Source: CAYWBI01 sp964456445 (GTDB taxonomy: Bacteria; Calditrichota; Calditrichia; Calditrichales; J004). Taken from it: a stretch of 10,451 nucleotides of DNA. Shown piece by piece: positions 1 through 7,790 of this stretch (within the stretch, counting starts at the first letter, position 1; each line of letters opens with the position of its first letter). The notes under the pieces are model-generated. The model ran no database searches, was not told the origin of the DNA, and worked only from the letters and a program-made list of their open reading frames with translations. The stretch covers positions 1 to 10,451 of the forward strand of contig CAYWBI010000133.1 of assembly GCA_964456445.1 (NCBI GenBank), read 5' to 3'. Made by a program: the position numbers and the translations under genes.

Positions 1-1
1 C

Positions 2-778
2 TTGAACCGCTACAGTTCGTATCAGGCTTATCAGGATGCAAAATGGCGTATTACAAAAAATTTAACGGCCACGGATATGCTTGTTTATAATGCCGATGAT
101 CCGCTGCTGTCCGCCCGTAGCGAAAATCTGAACGTACAAAAAAAATCCTTTAGCATAACACATTTGCTTAAAGATGGTGGATATTTCGCTCAGGGCGCTT
201 TATTCCTTTCGGGCGAAAAACTTATTGATGTAAAGCAAATGCAACTTTCCGGTGCGCACAATTATATGGATGCCCTTGCCGCCGCCCTCGCAGCTAAAAA
301 GGCCGGTGTTGCACTTGAAGATATCCGGGATGTTTTGAAAACTTTTCAGGGTGTGGAGCACCGTCTGGAAAATGTAGCGGTTATAAATAATGTGCGTTTT
401 GTAAATGATTCCAAGGCGACAACGGTGGAATCGCTTTATTATGCCCTGCAAAGTTTTGATAGCCCCATTATACTTATCGCCGGTGGAAAGGATAAGGGCA
501 GCGATTTTACACGGCTGCGCGATGTAATAAAAAACCATGTCCGCGTCCTGGTTCTTATCGGTGATGCAACGGATAAGATGGCCCGGGCCTGGGATGGGAC
601 AGTACCAATATTTAAGACTGTTTCCCTGGGGGAGGCGGTTGAAACAGCTAAAGAACATGCCCACGCGAAGGATGTCGTCTTGCTGTCACCGGCCTGTGCA
701 AGTTTTGATATGTTTACGGATTATGAGCAGCGGGGACGACAGTTTAAGGCAATTGTTAAAAAATTGGAGCGCAACTAA
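2..778 (+). CDS. murD: UDP-N-acetylmuramoylalanine--D-glutamate ligase (MurD), 3' part
   Basis: MurD is a cytoplasmic Mur ligase that adds D-Glu to UDP-MurNAc-L-Ala using ATP. The window opens inside the gene. The first codons read LNRYSSYQAY, which matches the region just after the conserved DH of the family's DHLxRY motif, so roughly the first 40% of the protein is missing and the TTG at position 2 is an internal Leu codon, not a start. The visible 258 residues hold the end of the central ATPase domain (VYNADDP, SGAHNYMDALAA) and the whole C-terminal domain. Its motifs are GVEHRLE at about 117-123, NDSKAT at 135-140, IAGGKDKG at 159-166 and LLSPACASFDMFTDYEQRG at 227-245. The usual Asn after NDSKAT is a Thr here, while the Lys and Thr of the motif are kept. 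The stop TAA lies 1 nt before the ftsW start. Identification is secure; only the 5' end is lacking. Confidence 0.96.
   Translation: MNRYSSYQAYQDAKWRITKNLTATDMLVYNADDPLLSARSENLNVQKKSFSITHLLKDGGYFAQGALFLSGEKLIDVKQMQLSGAHNYMDALAAALAAKKAGVALEDIRDVLKTFQGVEHRLENVAVINNVRFVNDSKATTVESLYYALQSFDSPIILIAGGKDKGSDFTRLRDVIKNHVRVLVLIGDATDKMARAWDGTVPIFKTVSLGEAVETAKEHAHAKDVVLLSPACASFDMFTDYEQRGRQFKAIVKKLERN
766..769 (+). promoter_or_regulatory. ribosome binding site that fixes the ftsW start
   Basis: GGAG sits 10 nt before the ATG at 780, inside the last codons of murD. The reading frame of ftsW is open much further upstream, to an ATG at 537. That extra stretch overlaps murD in another frame and does not look like FtsW, so this site and the 1-nt stop-start spacing select 780 as the start. 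Confidence 0.7.
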
Positions 779-779
779 A

Positions 780-1952
780 ATGAAAAATACCCGCGGAAAA
801 GTAGATATCATCATAGCCATATCCGCCATTGCGCTTATTATTTTTGGCGAGGTTATGGTGTTCAGCTCCAGCTCGATGTATGCCCGTGAGCACTTTCATT
901 CGATCTTCTATTTTTTTAAGAGGCAATTGCTTTGGGGGGCGCTGGCAATTCTATTTGCAGTAGGGTTGTCAAAATTGGATTATCAGAAATTTGAATTCGA
1001 ACATCTTTCCATGTTGGCATTTGCCGGAACGGTAATTTTGCTGGTTGGCGTATTGATTTTTACCCGTAGCATCAAAGGCGCCCATCGCTGGTATAATATG
1101 GGCTTCGGGAGTTTTCAGCCATCGGAGGTGGCCAAGCTGACCGTCATCTATTTTTTGGCGATAAAATTATCGGCCAGGGGGCTGGAAAAACGAACGTTTA
1201 AACAAAATATTGTACCCGTTTTTATTGTACTCGGAACCATTCTTGGTCTTATTCTGATGCAACCGGATTTGAGTACCGCCTTGCTGATTGGTTTAATTGC
1301 TTTTTGCATGTTGTTCGTAAGCAGGATAAAGCTTGGTCATTTATTTGCCGGTGTATTGCCCCTGGTGCCTTTAGGAATAGCCTATCTTACCTGGAGGCCT
1401 TATCATATGGCGCGTATCCGCTCCTGGCTGGAAAGTTTCGGTGATCCGCTTTCAGCCAGCTACCAGGTAAAACAATCCATTATCGCCATCGGACGCGGCG
1501 GTCTGTGGGGCAATGGCATTGGTGAGAGCAAGCAAAAATTGTTTTTTCTCCCGGACTCACATACGGATTTTATTTTTTCGATCATTGGTGAGGAATTCGG
1601 CTATATCGGGGTTACGATCATACTGATCTTGTTTATTGTGATTTTATATCACGGATTAAAAATTGCACGCAAGGCGCCCGATGGATTCGGCCAGTTTCTG
1701 GCCCTTGGGGTTACGTTGAACATTACACTTTATGCGTTTATGAATATTGCGGTTGTTACGGGAATTGTTCCCGCGACCGGTCTGCCTTTACCGTTTATAA
1801 GCTATGGCGGTTCGCATATGGTGTTTATGGGGATTAGCCTTGGCGTCCTTTTAAATATTTCGCGTCATGTCCGGGGGGCGGGGGAGAGCGGTTTGGATAA
1901 CTTTAACCTGCAACGTGACGAGCTAAACTCGGCTGTCATCAGGACACAATAA
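780..1952 (+). CDS. ftsW: Septal peptidoglycan polymerase FtsW (SEDS family)
   Basis: FtsW is the polytopic SEDS glycosyltransferase that polymerises lipid II at the septum together with its class B PBP partner (FtsI), which would be expected upstream of this window. The 390-residue protein is a normal length and has about ten hydrophobic segments starting at residue 9. Family motifs are KGAHRWYN at 99-106, FQPSEVAKL at 112-120, QPDLSTALL at 161-169 and the KLFFLPDSHTDFIFSIIGEE block at about 253-272, whose Asp263 corresponds to the Asp regarded as catalytic in SEDS proteins. GIVPATGLPLPFISYGG follows at 328-344. A cytoplasmic tail of about 28 residues follows the last membrane segment. I chose the ATG at 780 because of its RBS and because residues 2-8 (KNTRGKV) lead straight into the first membrane helix. 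RodA is the alternative SEDS member, but position between murD and murG argues for FtsW. Confidence 0.96.
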   Translation: MKNTRGKVDIIIAISAIALIIFGEVMVFSSSSMYAREHFHSIFYFFKRQLLWGALAILFAVGLSKLDYQKFEFEHLSMLAFAGTVILLVGVLIFTRSIKGAHRWYNMGFGSFQPSEVAKLTVIYFLAIKLSARGLEKRTFKQNIVPVFIVLGTILGLILMQPDLSTALLIGLIAFCMLFVSRIKLGHLFAGVLPLVPLGIAYLTWRPYHMARIRSWLESFGDPLSASYQVKQSIIAIGRGGLWGNGIGESKQKLFFLPDSHTDFIFSIIGEEFGYIGVTIILILFIVILYHGLKIARKAPDGFGQFLALGVTLNITLYAFMNIAVVTGIVPATGLPLPFISYGGSHMVFMGISLGVLLNISRHVRGAGESGLDNFNLQRDELNSAVIRTQ

Positions 1953-1953
1953 A

Positions 1954-3069
1954 ATGCGACCAACACTTAAAATTGCCCTGGCAGGCGGCGGAACAGGCGG
2001 GCATTTATATCCTGCCATAAATTTGTTAAAGGCCTTTGAAAAAAGATATGACTGTGAAGCATTGTTTTTTGGGACCAAGCGTGGTATTGAAGCCCGCAAA
2101 ATCCCGGAGTCCGGGTATAAGTTGCAGTTGATCAATATACGTGGTTTTCAACGCAGGGTAAGCCTGGAAAACCTGTTGTTTCCCTTCAGGGTAGTTTTGG
2201 CGATGGCCCAAAGCCGTAGGGCGCTAAGGCGTTTTAAACCGGATTTGCTTATCGGCAGCGGCGGCTATGTAATGGGACCTGTGATAAAACAAGCGCAACA
2301 TCTCGGTATTCCGTTTGTTTTGCAGGAACAAAACAGTTTTCCCGGTGTGACAACACGCTGGCTGGTAGCGGGGGCCAGGGCGGTGTTTGTGGCTTACAGT
2401 GAGGTAGCCCGTTTCCTGCCGGAGTCAACGACGGTTGTGGATACGGGAAATCCATTGAACATTCCTGGTTCATTGCCCGGACGGAAGGAAGCGTTGCAAC
2501 AGTACGGCTTTGATGCGGATAAACCCACATTGCTCGTTTTTGGCGGAAGCCAGGGCGCGCGAAGCTTGAACGAAGCAATGCACATTATTTGCAAAACGGG
2601 TCTGCCGATGAACCTGCAGGTTATATGGCAAACCGGAAACCTGGAGTATGAGAAATATAAACAAAGTTCCGCTGATATAAGCCGCGGACAAATGAAAATA
2701 GTTCCTTTTATCGATGATATGTGGCAGGCTTATGCAGCGGCGGATTTTGCCCTGTGCCGCGCCGGGGCAATGAGTATTTCTGAGCTTGCGGTAGCCGAAT
2801 TGCCGGCAATGCTGGTGCCGCTTAAAGGCTCCGCCGGAAATCATCAGTTTAAAAATGCCGAAAGTCTGCAACATAGCGGGGCTGCCGTACTGATTGAAGA
2901 TGATGAAAACCTGGCGGACAGCGCATTAAACATCATGCGCGAATGGTTGAGCGAACCTGAAAAACTGAAAGAAATGGCCGTACGGATGAGCCGCATGGCC
3001 CGACCGGACGCCGCGGATAAAATAGTGGATTATATCGCAGAAAAAATTTTAAAAATTGGCAATGAGTAA
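1954..3069 (+). CDS. murG: UDP-GlcNAc:undecaprenyl-PP-MurNAc-pentapeptide GlcNAc transferase (MurG)
   Basis: MurG is the peripheral inner-membrane GT28 glycosyltransferase that converts lipid I to lipid II. The 371-residue protein is of usual length. The N-terminal glycine-rich loop GGGTGGH is at 11-17, and a second one, GSGGYVMGP, at 101-109. The acceptor-side segment LQEQNSFPG lies at 123-131. In the C-terminal donor domain GGSQGARSLNEA is at 197-208 and the UDP-GlcNAc-binding stretch RAGAMSISELA at 269-279, followed by VPL and GNHQFKNA (295-302), the counterpart of the sugar-contacting QQ segment in the E. coli enzyme. The ATG follows the ftsW stop after 1 nt, and an AGGA at 1941-1944 inside the end of ftsW serves as RBS, so translational coupling to ftsW is likely. 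No oddities are seen. Confidence 0.97.
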   Translation: MRPTLKIALAGGGTGGHLYPAINLLKAFEKRYDCEALFFGTKRGIEARKIPESGYKLQLINIRGFQRRVSLENLLFPFRVVLAMAQSRRALRRFKPDLLIGSGGYVMGPVIKQAQHLGIPFVLQEQNSFPGVTTRWLVAGARAVFVAYSEVARFLPESTTVVDTGNPLNIPGSLPGRKEALQQYGFDADKPTLLVFGGSQGARSLNEAMHIICKTGLPMNLQVIWQTGNLEYEKYKQSSADISRGQMKIVPFIDDMWQAYAAADFALCRAGAMSISELAVAELPAMLVPLKGSAGNHQFKNAESLQHSGAAVLIEDDENLADSALNIMREWLSEPEKLKEMAVRMSRMARPDAADKIVDYIAEKILKIGNE

Positions 3070-3109
3070 TTATTAACTACGGATTACAAAAAAATGCACC
3101 AATTTATGT

Positions 3110-4522
3110 ATGGGGATAATGGTGGCGATGCAGCTGAGGGATAAGTCAAAAAATTATCATTTTGTCGGTATCGGCGGCGCCGGGATGAGTTCTCTGGCGG
3201 GATTACTGCTTGCTAAGGGGCATCATGTCTCCGGTTCGGATAAACAAGCTAATGCGCAAACCGCTGAGCTCGAAAAAAAAGGGGCCGTTATTTATATCGG
3301 CCATAAGCAAGAGAATGTGCAAGGAGCGGATTATCTCGTTTTTAGCTCGGCCGTACATTCGGATAACCCCGAAAGAATGGCTGCCCAAAGGCTGGGAACC
3401 GAATCAATACGGCGTGCCGGATTATTGGGCCAACTCATGAAACGTCATTTTGGCATCGGTGTGGCCGGTACACACGGTAAAACCACCACGAGCCTGATGA
3501 TCGACCAGATGATGGTCTCGGCGGGGCTGGATCCCACGGCGGTTATCGGCGGTGTAATGCAGGGAGGAAAAAGCGGCGCACATCTTGGCAACAGCGTTTA
3601 TTTTGTCACCGAAGCCGATGAATATGATCGTTCCTTTTTAACACTGGAACCATCGGTTGCCGTAATAACAAATCTTGAAGAAGACCATCTCGATATTTAT
3701 AAAGACCTGAATGATTTAAAGACGACCTTTACAGAATATGCGAACCAAACCTTGCTCGATGGACTGGTAATACTCTGCGCAGATGATGAACGGCTTATGG
3801 ATATTCGTCCGGCAATACATCGTTCGGTGTTGACATACGGTATAGAAAATCCGGCGGATGTGTGTGCGGGTTCAATTTCTTTTAAGGGAATGCACAGCAT
3901 GTTTGATGTGCTTTTGAATGGTAAAAATTTAGGCCGGGTTAAGTTAAACGTACCCGGCATGCACAATGTAAGAAATGCCCTGGCCGCCATCATCGTTGGC
4001 TTGGAAATAGATATTCCATTTGAAAAAATTGCCGTGGGATTGCAGGCATTTAAGGGGGTTGAGCGACGTTTCCAGATAATGAACGCGTATAAGGGATGTA
4101 TTTTTATGGACGACTACGCGCATCATCCAAGTGAGGTTGCGGCAACGATCCAGGCAGTGCGCAAGGGCTGGCAGGAAAAACTTACGGTGATATTTCAACC
4201 ACACTTGTATAGTCGTACACGGGATTTTTTTAATGAATTTGGCGCGGCATTGGCCCTTGCGGATTCTGTTATTCTGGCGCCTGTTTATCCCGCCCGGGAA
4301 GAAGCGATAGAAGGAGTAAGCGCCGACTTGATCGGGCGGGTGATCCGTGAAAAAAAAGGCGGAAATTTTGTTCAGGTGCTTGAAGATAAAAAGGAAATAA
4401 CAAATGCCATTGTAAAACATTACCGGCCGGGTCAAATACTTATGACCATGGGCGCCGGTGATATCTGGAAGTATGGCGATGAGGCCCGTAAAATAATCAT
4501 GGAAGAAAACGATGCGACGTAA
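3110..4522 (+). CDS. murC: UDP-N-acetylmuramate--L-alanine ligase (MurC)
   Basis: MurC is the cytoplasmic Mur ligase that adds L-Ala to UDP-MurNAc, the first amino acid of the stem peptide. Numbered from the ATG at 3110 (470 aa), the N-terminal Rossmann motif HFVGIGGAGMSSLAGLL is at 17-33, the P-loop GVAGTHGKTTTS at 117-128, EADEYDRSFL at 168-177 and NLEEDHLDIY at 188-197. The C-terminal domain has GVERRFQ at 316-322, DDYAHHPSE at 334-342 and FQPHLYSRT at 362-370. These separate it from MurD/E/F, and Mpl is unlikely in this operon. The start is uncertain. In-frame ATGs lie at 3110, 3119 and 3128, and none has a classical Shine-Dalgarno. The GGGGAT at 3112-3117 is best placed for 3128, which would give a 464-aa protein with 14 residues before HFVG. 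murC is separated from murG by 40 nt and overlaps ftsQ by 11 nt. Confidence 0.95.
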   Translation: MGIMVAMQLRDKSKNYHFVGIGGAGMSSLAGLLLAKGHHVSGSDKQANAQTAELEKKGAVIYIGHKQENVQGADYLVFSSAVHSDNPERMAAQRLGTESIRRAGLLGQLMKRHFGIGVAGTHGKTTTSLMIDQMMVSAGLDPTAVIGGVMQGGKSGAHLGNSVYFVTEADEYDRSFLTLEPSVAVITNLEEDHLDIYKDLNDLKTTFTEYANQTLLDGLVILCADDERLMDIRPAIHRSVLTYGIENPADVCAGSISFKGMHSMFDVLLNGKNLGRVKLNVPGMHNVRNALAAIIVGLEIDIPFEKIAVGLQAFKGVERRFQIMNAYKGCIFMDDYAHHPSEVAATIQAVRKGWQEKLTVIFQPHLYSRTRDFFNEFGAALALADSVILAPVYPAREEAIEGVSADLIGRVIREKKGGNFVQVLEDKKEITNAIVKHYRPGQILMTMGAGDIWKYGDEARKIIMEENDAT

Positions 4523-5282
4523 AAAAAGTAAAAATTTTAAATCGATTGTTTCTTATCTGTTGGTAATAAGCGCCCTTTCGCTAAGCGGTTATGCCTATCA
4601 TGCCTTAAGCCAACATCTACAAACGATAAAGTCTGAATTTGAGGTGCAGGATATCCATATCAGCGGAAATGAACTGCTTGGCCGAAAAGAAATCTTGCGT
4701 ATGATCGGTGTGAAAAAAGGTGAAAAATTGTTGGCTGTCCAGGTAGATAACGTAGCAGGGAAACTGCTTGAATCACCATATATCAAAGCTGCCGGCGCCG
4801 TTTACAGTTTGCCTTCAACATTGCGCATCCGCGTGGAAGAACGAAAACCGGTGGCCTTTGTATATGGGCGTGGTCTCAATTTGATCGATAAAACGGGTTT
4901 TATCATGCCCATCCCGCGATTGAGCAAGAGCTGGGATTTCCCGGTGATAACAGGAGTTAAAGAGAATATTGGTGTGCAAGGCCGGATAACAACCTCCCCG
5001 CGTATAAAACAAGTATTGGCGTTGTTAACGGAAATTTCGGAGATGAAAACCCCCTTTCCACAATTGGTATCGGAACTGAATTGTGCGGACAAACGGTTTT
5101 TGCAGATTCATTTAAATCAGGGGCCAACGGTTTTGCGGGTAAATTATAAAGATTGTCTTTCCCAACTTTTTGTTGCGGCAGGATATTTACACGATTACGC
5201 AGACTTTGGCCGTCTTAGCAAGATTGATTATATCGATTTACGGTTTAGCGGCCAAATTGTAGTACGGGAGAAGAGAGGATGA
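4512..5282 (+). CDS. ftsQ: Cell division protein FtsQ (POTRA domain)
   Basis: FtsQ is a bitopic inner-membrane protein that links cytoplasmic and periplasmic parts of the divisome by binding FtsB/FtsL. The 256-residue product has a very basic N-terminus (MRRKKSKNFK), one membrane helix at about 12-32, and a POTRA domain at about 43-112 that includes FEVQDIHISGNELL and PSTLRIRVEERKPVAFV. The FtsQ beta domain follows, ending in KIDYIDLRFSGQIVVRE at about 237-253. The sequence is divergent but the architecture and position are diagnostic. The ATG lies within the last codons of murC (11-nt overlap), with GGAAGA at 4501-4506 as RBS. No murB or ddl precedes it, unlike in most proteobacterial clusters. 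The gene ends in an ATGA overlap with ftsA. Confidence 0.92.
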   Translation: MRRKKSKNFKSIVSYLLVISALSLSGYAYHALSQHLQTIKSEFEVQDIHISGNELLGRKEILRMIGVKKGEKLLAVQVDNVAGKLLESPYIKAAGAVYSLPSTLRIRVEERKPVAFVYGRGLNLIDKTGFIMPIPRLSKSWDFPVITGVKENIGVQGRITTSPRIKQVLALLTEISEMKTPFPQLVSELNCADKRFLQIHLNQGPTVLRVNYKDCLSQLFVAAGYLHDYADFGRLSKIDYIDLRFSGQIVVREKRG

Positions 5283-6508
5283 ACAAGGATAATATAATCG
5301 TTGGCCTGGATATGGGCACGACAAAGATCGCCGCGGTTGTTGGCAGACTGGATGAATATGGCCGGTTGAATATAATTGGCGTCGGTCATTCGCCATCGCA
5401 TGGGTTGAGACGTGGTGTGGTTATCAATATACCACAAACCGTGAAATCTATTAAACGGGCTTTGGACGAAGCCGAGATGATGGCCGGACAGAAAATTACT
5501 TCGGTTTACGCGGGAATCGCCGGGGACCATATCCGCTCAATGAACAGCCGGGGGGTTATTGCGGTCAGCAGCCCAAATAAAATTGTCACGGAGGACGATG
5601 TAAAACGGGTCATTGGCGCCGCGCGTGCTATTGCCCTGCCGATGGACCGTGAAATTTTACATGTGATCCCGCAGGAGTTTTGCGTTGACGACCAGCAAGG
5701 GATTAAAAGTCCTGTTGGCATGTCTGGCACCCGTCTTGAAGCCGAAGTACATATTGTTACAGCAGCTGTTGCATCTGCCCAAAATATTACCAATTGTATC
5801 GATCAGGCCGGATATGATGTTGCCGAGATTGTTCTGGAACCTTATGCCTCCAGCCTATCTGTACTGGATGAAGATGAATGCGATCTGGGCATTGCCCTGG
5901 TAGATATCGGTGGCGGGACAACGGACATTGCTGTTTTTTTTGACGGCAGTATCCGTTATACATCGGTTATCGGTCTTGGCGGAGAACATCTGACCAATGA
6001 CATATCCCACGGTTTGCGAACCTCGGTGGATCAGGCCGAGGCCATAAAAATAAAGCACGGCGTTGCCATGCAATCCATGATTGATGAAGACCAATTGATA
6101 TCCGTACCCGGTGTTGGCGGACGTAAACCACGGGAGATTTCCCGCGCGTTGCTTTCCGGGATAATTCAACCACGGATGCAGGAAATGCTCCAACTCAGTC
6201 TGAAGGAAATGGAAAAATCAAAAATTATGGACTTCTTAAGCGCTGGGGTGGTTATTACCGGTGGTGCGGCGTTACTAACGGGACTCCCGGAGCTGGCGGA
6301 AAAAGTTTTCGGTATGCCGGTTAAAATTGGTAAACCCCGGGTAAGCGGCGGTTTTGTAGAAAGTGTGGACAGCCCAATTTTTGCCACGGGCGTCGGTCTT
6401 ATCCAATATGCAATAACAAAAGGCATCGAACCCGATGGACGGGATCATACAGGGTTTGCCTGGGTCCTTGACCGGTTAAAAAATATGTTTGAAGAATTTT
6501 TTAAATAA
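5279..6508 (+). CDS. ftsA: Cell division protein FtsA (actin-like FtsZ membrane anchor)
   Basis: FtsA is the actin-family ATPase that tethers FtsZ filaments to the inner membrane and recruits later division proteins. The 409-residue protein shows the phosphate-1 motif GLDMGTTKIAAVVG at 9-22, an FtsA-specific 1C domain around 84-165 (VIPQEFCVDDQQGI is inside it), the phosphate-2 motif VDIGGGTTDIAVF at 208-220, and the adenosine-binding motif VVITGGAALLTGLPELAE at 324-341. The C-terminus ends in the amphipathic helix WVLDRLKNMFEEFFK (395-409), fitting the membrane-targeting sequence of the family. The start ATG overlaps the ftsQ stop as ATGA, with GGGAG at 5266-5270 as RBS, so it is probably translationally coupled to ftsQ. 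Length is standard and shows none of the C-terminal extension I associate with many Bacteroidota FtsA proteins. Confidence 0.97.
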   Translation: MNKDNIIVGLDMGTTKIAAVVGRLDEYGRLNIIGVGHSPSHGLRRGVVINIPQTVKSIKRALDEAEMMAGQKITSVYAGIAGDHIRSMNSRGVIAVSSPNKIVTEDDVKRVIGAARAIALPMDREILHVIPQEFCVDDQQGIKSPVGMSGTRLEAEVHIVTAAVASAQNITNCIDQAGYDVAEIVLEPYASSLSVLDEDECDLGIALVDIGGGTTDIAVFFDGSIRYTSVIGLGGEHLTNDISHGLRTSVDQAEAIKIKHGVAMQSMIDEDQLISVPGVGGRKPREISRALLSGIIQPRMQEMLQLSLKEMEKSKIMDFLSAGVVITGGAALLTGLPELAEKVFGMPVKIGKPRVSGGFVESVDSPIFATGVGLIQYAITKGIEPDGRDHTGFAWVLDRLKNMFEEFFK

Positions 6509-6512
6509 CATT

Positions 6513-6543
6513 TTGGCATTAGACATAATTAAAAACTTATCAT
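6513..6543 (+). promoter_or_regulatory. possible ftsZ-proximal promoter
   Basis: The 56-nt gap between ftsA and ftsZ contains TTGGCA (6513-6518, one mismatch to TTGACA) and TATCAT (6538-6543, one mismatch to TATAAT), separated by 19 bp, which is long for a sigma-70-type promoter. An alternative -10, CATAAT, lies at 6524-6529 but lacks a -35. A separate promoter would let FtsZ be made above the level of the rest of the operon, as is common. This is a consensus match only and could be chance in AT-rich sequence. Confidence 0.22.
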
Positions 6544-6564
6544 GTAACAAAACGGGAGAATATC

Positions 6565-7767
6565 ATGATACAATTCGATAACTTAGCAGAACAGTCCGCC
6601 CGCATCAAGGTTGTAGGTGTTGGCGGCGCCGGTGGCAATGCAATAAACAGGATGATCGAGGCCGGGCTTTCAGGCGTGGAATTTATCGTTGTAAATACGG
6701 ATGCGCAGGATTTAGATAAAAGCCGGGCCCAGAAAAAAATCCAAATCGGTAAAGCACTGACAAAAGGGCTTGGCGCCGGGGCCAATCCTGAAACCGGGAT
6801 GCGCGCTATTGAAGAAGACAAAGAGCATGTGGTCAACGCCCTTAGTGGCGCAGATATGGTTTTTGTAACCTGTGGGATGGGCGGTGGCACCGGGACAGGC
6901 GCGGCGCCGATTGTGGCGGAAATTGCCAAGGATCTGGGAGCGCTGACCGTTGCCATCACAACGGTGCCTTTTACGTTCGAAGGCATGGTGCGCCAACGCA
7001 ATGCTGAACGGGGTATCGCTGCCCTGCGTGAGCGGGTCGATACGCTGCTTATTGTCCCCAATGAACGCATATTCTCGATAATTGAACGGACCACGCCGGT
7101 TATCGAGGCTTTCCAAACCGTTGACTCGATTTTATTGGACGCCACGCGAAGCATTTCTGATCTGATAAATGTGCATGGGTTTATCAATCTGGATTTTGCG
7201 GATATCCGTACCATCATGGCGGGCATGGGAGAAGCATTGATGGGCAGCGGGGTGGCCAGCGGTGAGAACCGTGCCATTGCTGCAGCCGAACAGGCAATAA
7301 CCAGCCCGTTGTTGGACGGCGCCGAAATAAGTGGGGCACGCGGCATCCTTATAAACATAACTGGTAGCAGCTCGCTAAGTATGTTCGAGGTCGGCGAAGC
7401 GGCCACGCTTGTTCAGCAAGCGGCGGGTGATGGCGGTAATGTTATCTGGGGCATGGTGATCGACGAGGATATGAAGGATGAAATTAGCGTGACGGTGATC
7501 GCAACCGGATTTAACAAAGACGCCCAGTTGGCCGAGCAATTGCAGCGCCCAAAAGCTAAACCTCAACTTTTCCAGGGAGAGGGGACGTTTGCACCAAATA
7601 ATTTTAACGAACTCGATCGCCCGACTTTTAAACGGAAAAAGCGCCTAAATAATGTGAAAGATAATTCGGGGCATCTGCAATTTTTTGATTTAAGCGATGG
7701 GCCCACCATACCAAATGATCCGGATGATTTAGATATTCCGACATTTTTACGTAAACAGGTTGACTGA
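6565..7767 (+). CDS. ftsZ: Cell division protein FtsZ (tubulin-like GTPase)
   Basis: FtsZ polymerises into the cytoplasmic Z ring that organises septation. The 400-residue protein has KVVGVGGAGGNAINRM at 15-30, the tubulin signature GGGTGTG at 106-112, PFTFEGMVRQRNAE at 135-148 and the T7 synergy loop NLDFADIRTIM at 208-218, with the catalytic-site Asn208, Asp210 and Asp213 kept. The globular domain ends near residue 316 (VIATGF). A variable linker of about 70 residues follows, then the conserved C-terminal peptide DLDIPTFLRKQ at 388-398, which binds FtsA. The linker carries a second similar peptide, ELDRPTFKRKK, at 349-359. The start has a good RBS (GGGAG at 6554-6558, 6 nt before ATG). The gene is 56 nt downstream of ftsA and is the last gene before the operon terminator. 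Confidence 0.98.
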   Translation: MIQFDNLAEQSARIKVVGVGGAGGNAINRMIEAGLSGVEFIVVNTDAQDLDKSRAQKKIQIGKALTKGLGAGANPETGMRAIEEDKEHVVNALSGADMVFVTCGMGGGTGTGAAPIVAEIAKDLGALTVAITTVPFTFEGMVRQRNAERGIAALRERVDTLLIVPNERIFSIIERTTPVIEAFQTVDSILLDATRSISDLINVHGFINLDFADIRTIMAGMGEALMGSGVASGENRAIAAAEQAITSPLLDGAEISGARGILINITGSSSLSMFEVGEAATLVQQAAGDGGNVIWGMVIDEDMKDEISVTVIATGFNKDAQLAEQLQRPKAKPQLFQGEGTFAPNNFNELDRPTFKRKKRLNNVKDNSGHLQFFDLSDGPTIPNDPDDLDIPTFLRKQVD

Positions 7768-7785
7768 TTTGTTTTTTGGTCAGCC
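7758..7785 (+). other. hairpin spanning the ftsZ stop codon
   Basis: GGTTGAC at 7758-7764 can pair with GTCAGCC at 7779-7785 (7 bp, one G-U pair), with a 14-nt T-rich loop that contains the TGA stop of ftsZ. It lies just upstream of the intrinsic terminator. It may help protect the mRNA 3' end or be the remains of a second terminator. No T tract follows the stem itself. Confidence 0.4.
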
Positions 7786-7790
7786 TTACA

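Noticed and set aside
537..779. N-terminal extension of FtsW to an ATG at 537
   Set aside because: It overlaps murD in another frame, does not resemble FtsW, and the ATG at 780 has a good RBS and the expected length.
6540..7406. Long open frame (288 codons) on the - strand opposite ftsZ
   Set aside because: Low-complexity, Ser/Ala/Ile/Pro-rich translation typical of an antisense shadow; it lies fully opposite a conserved gene.
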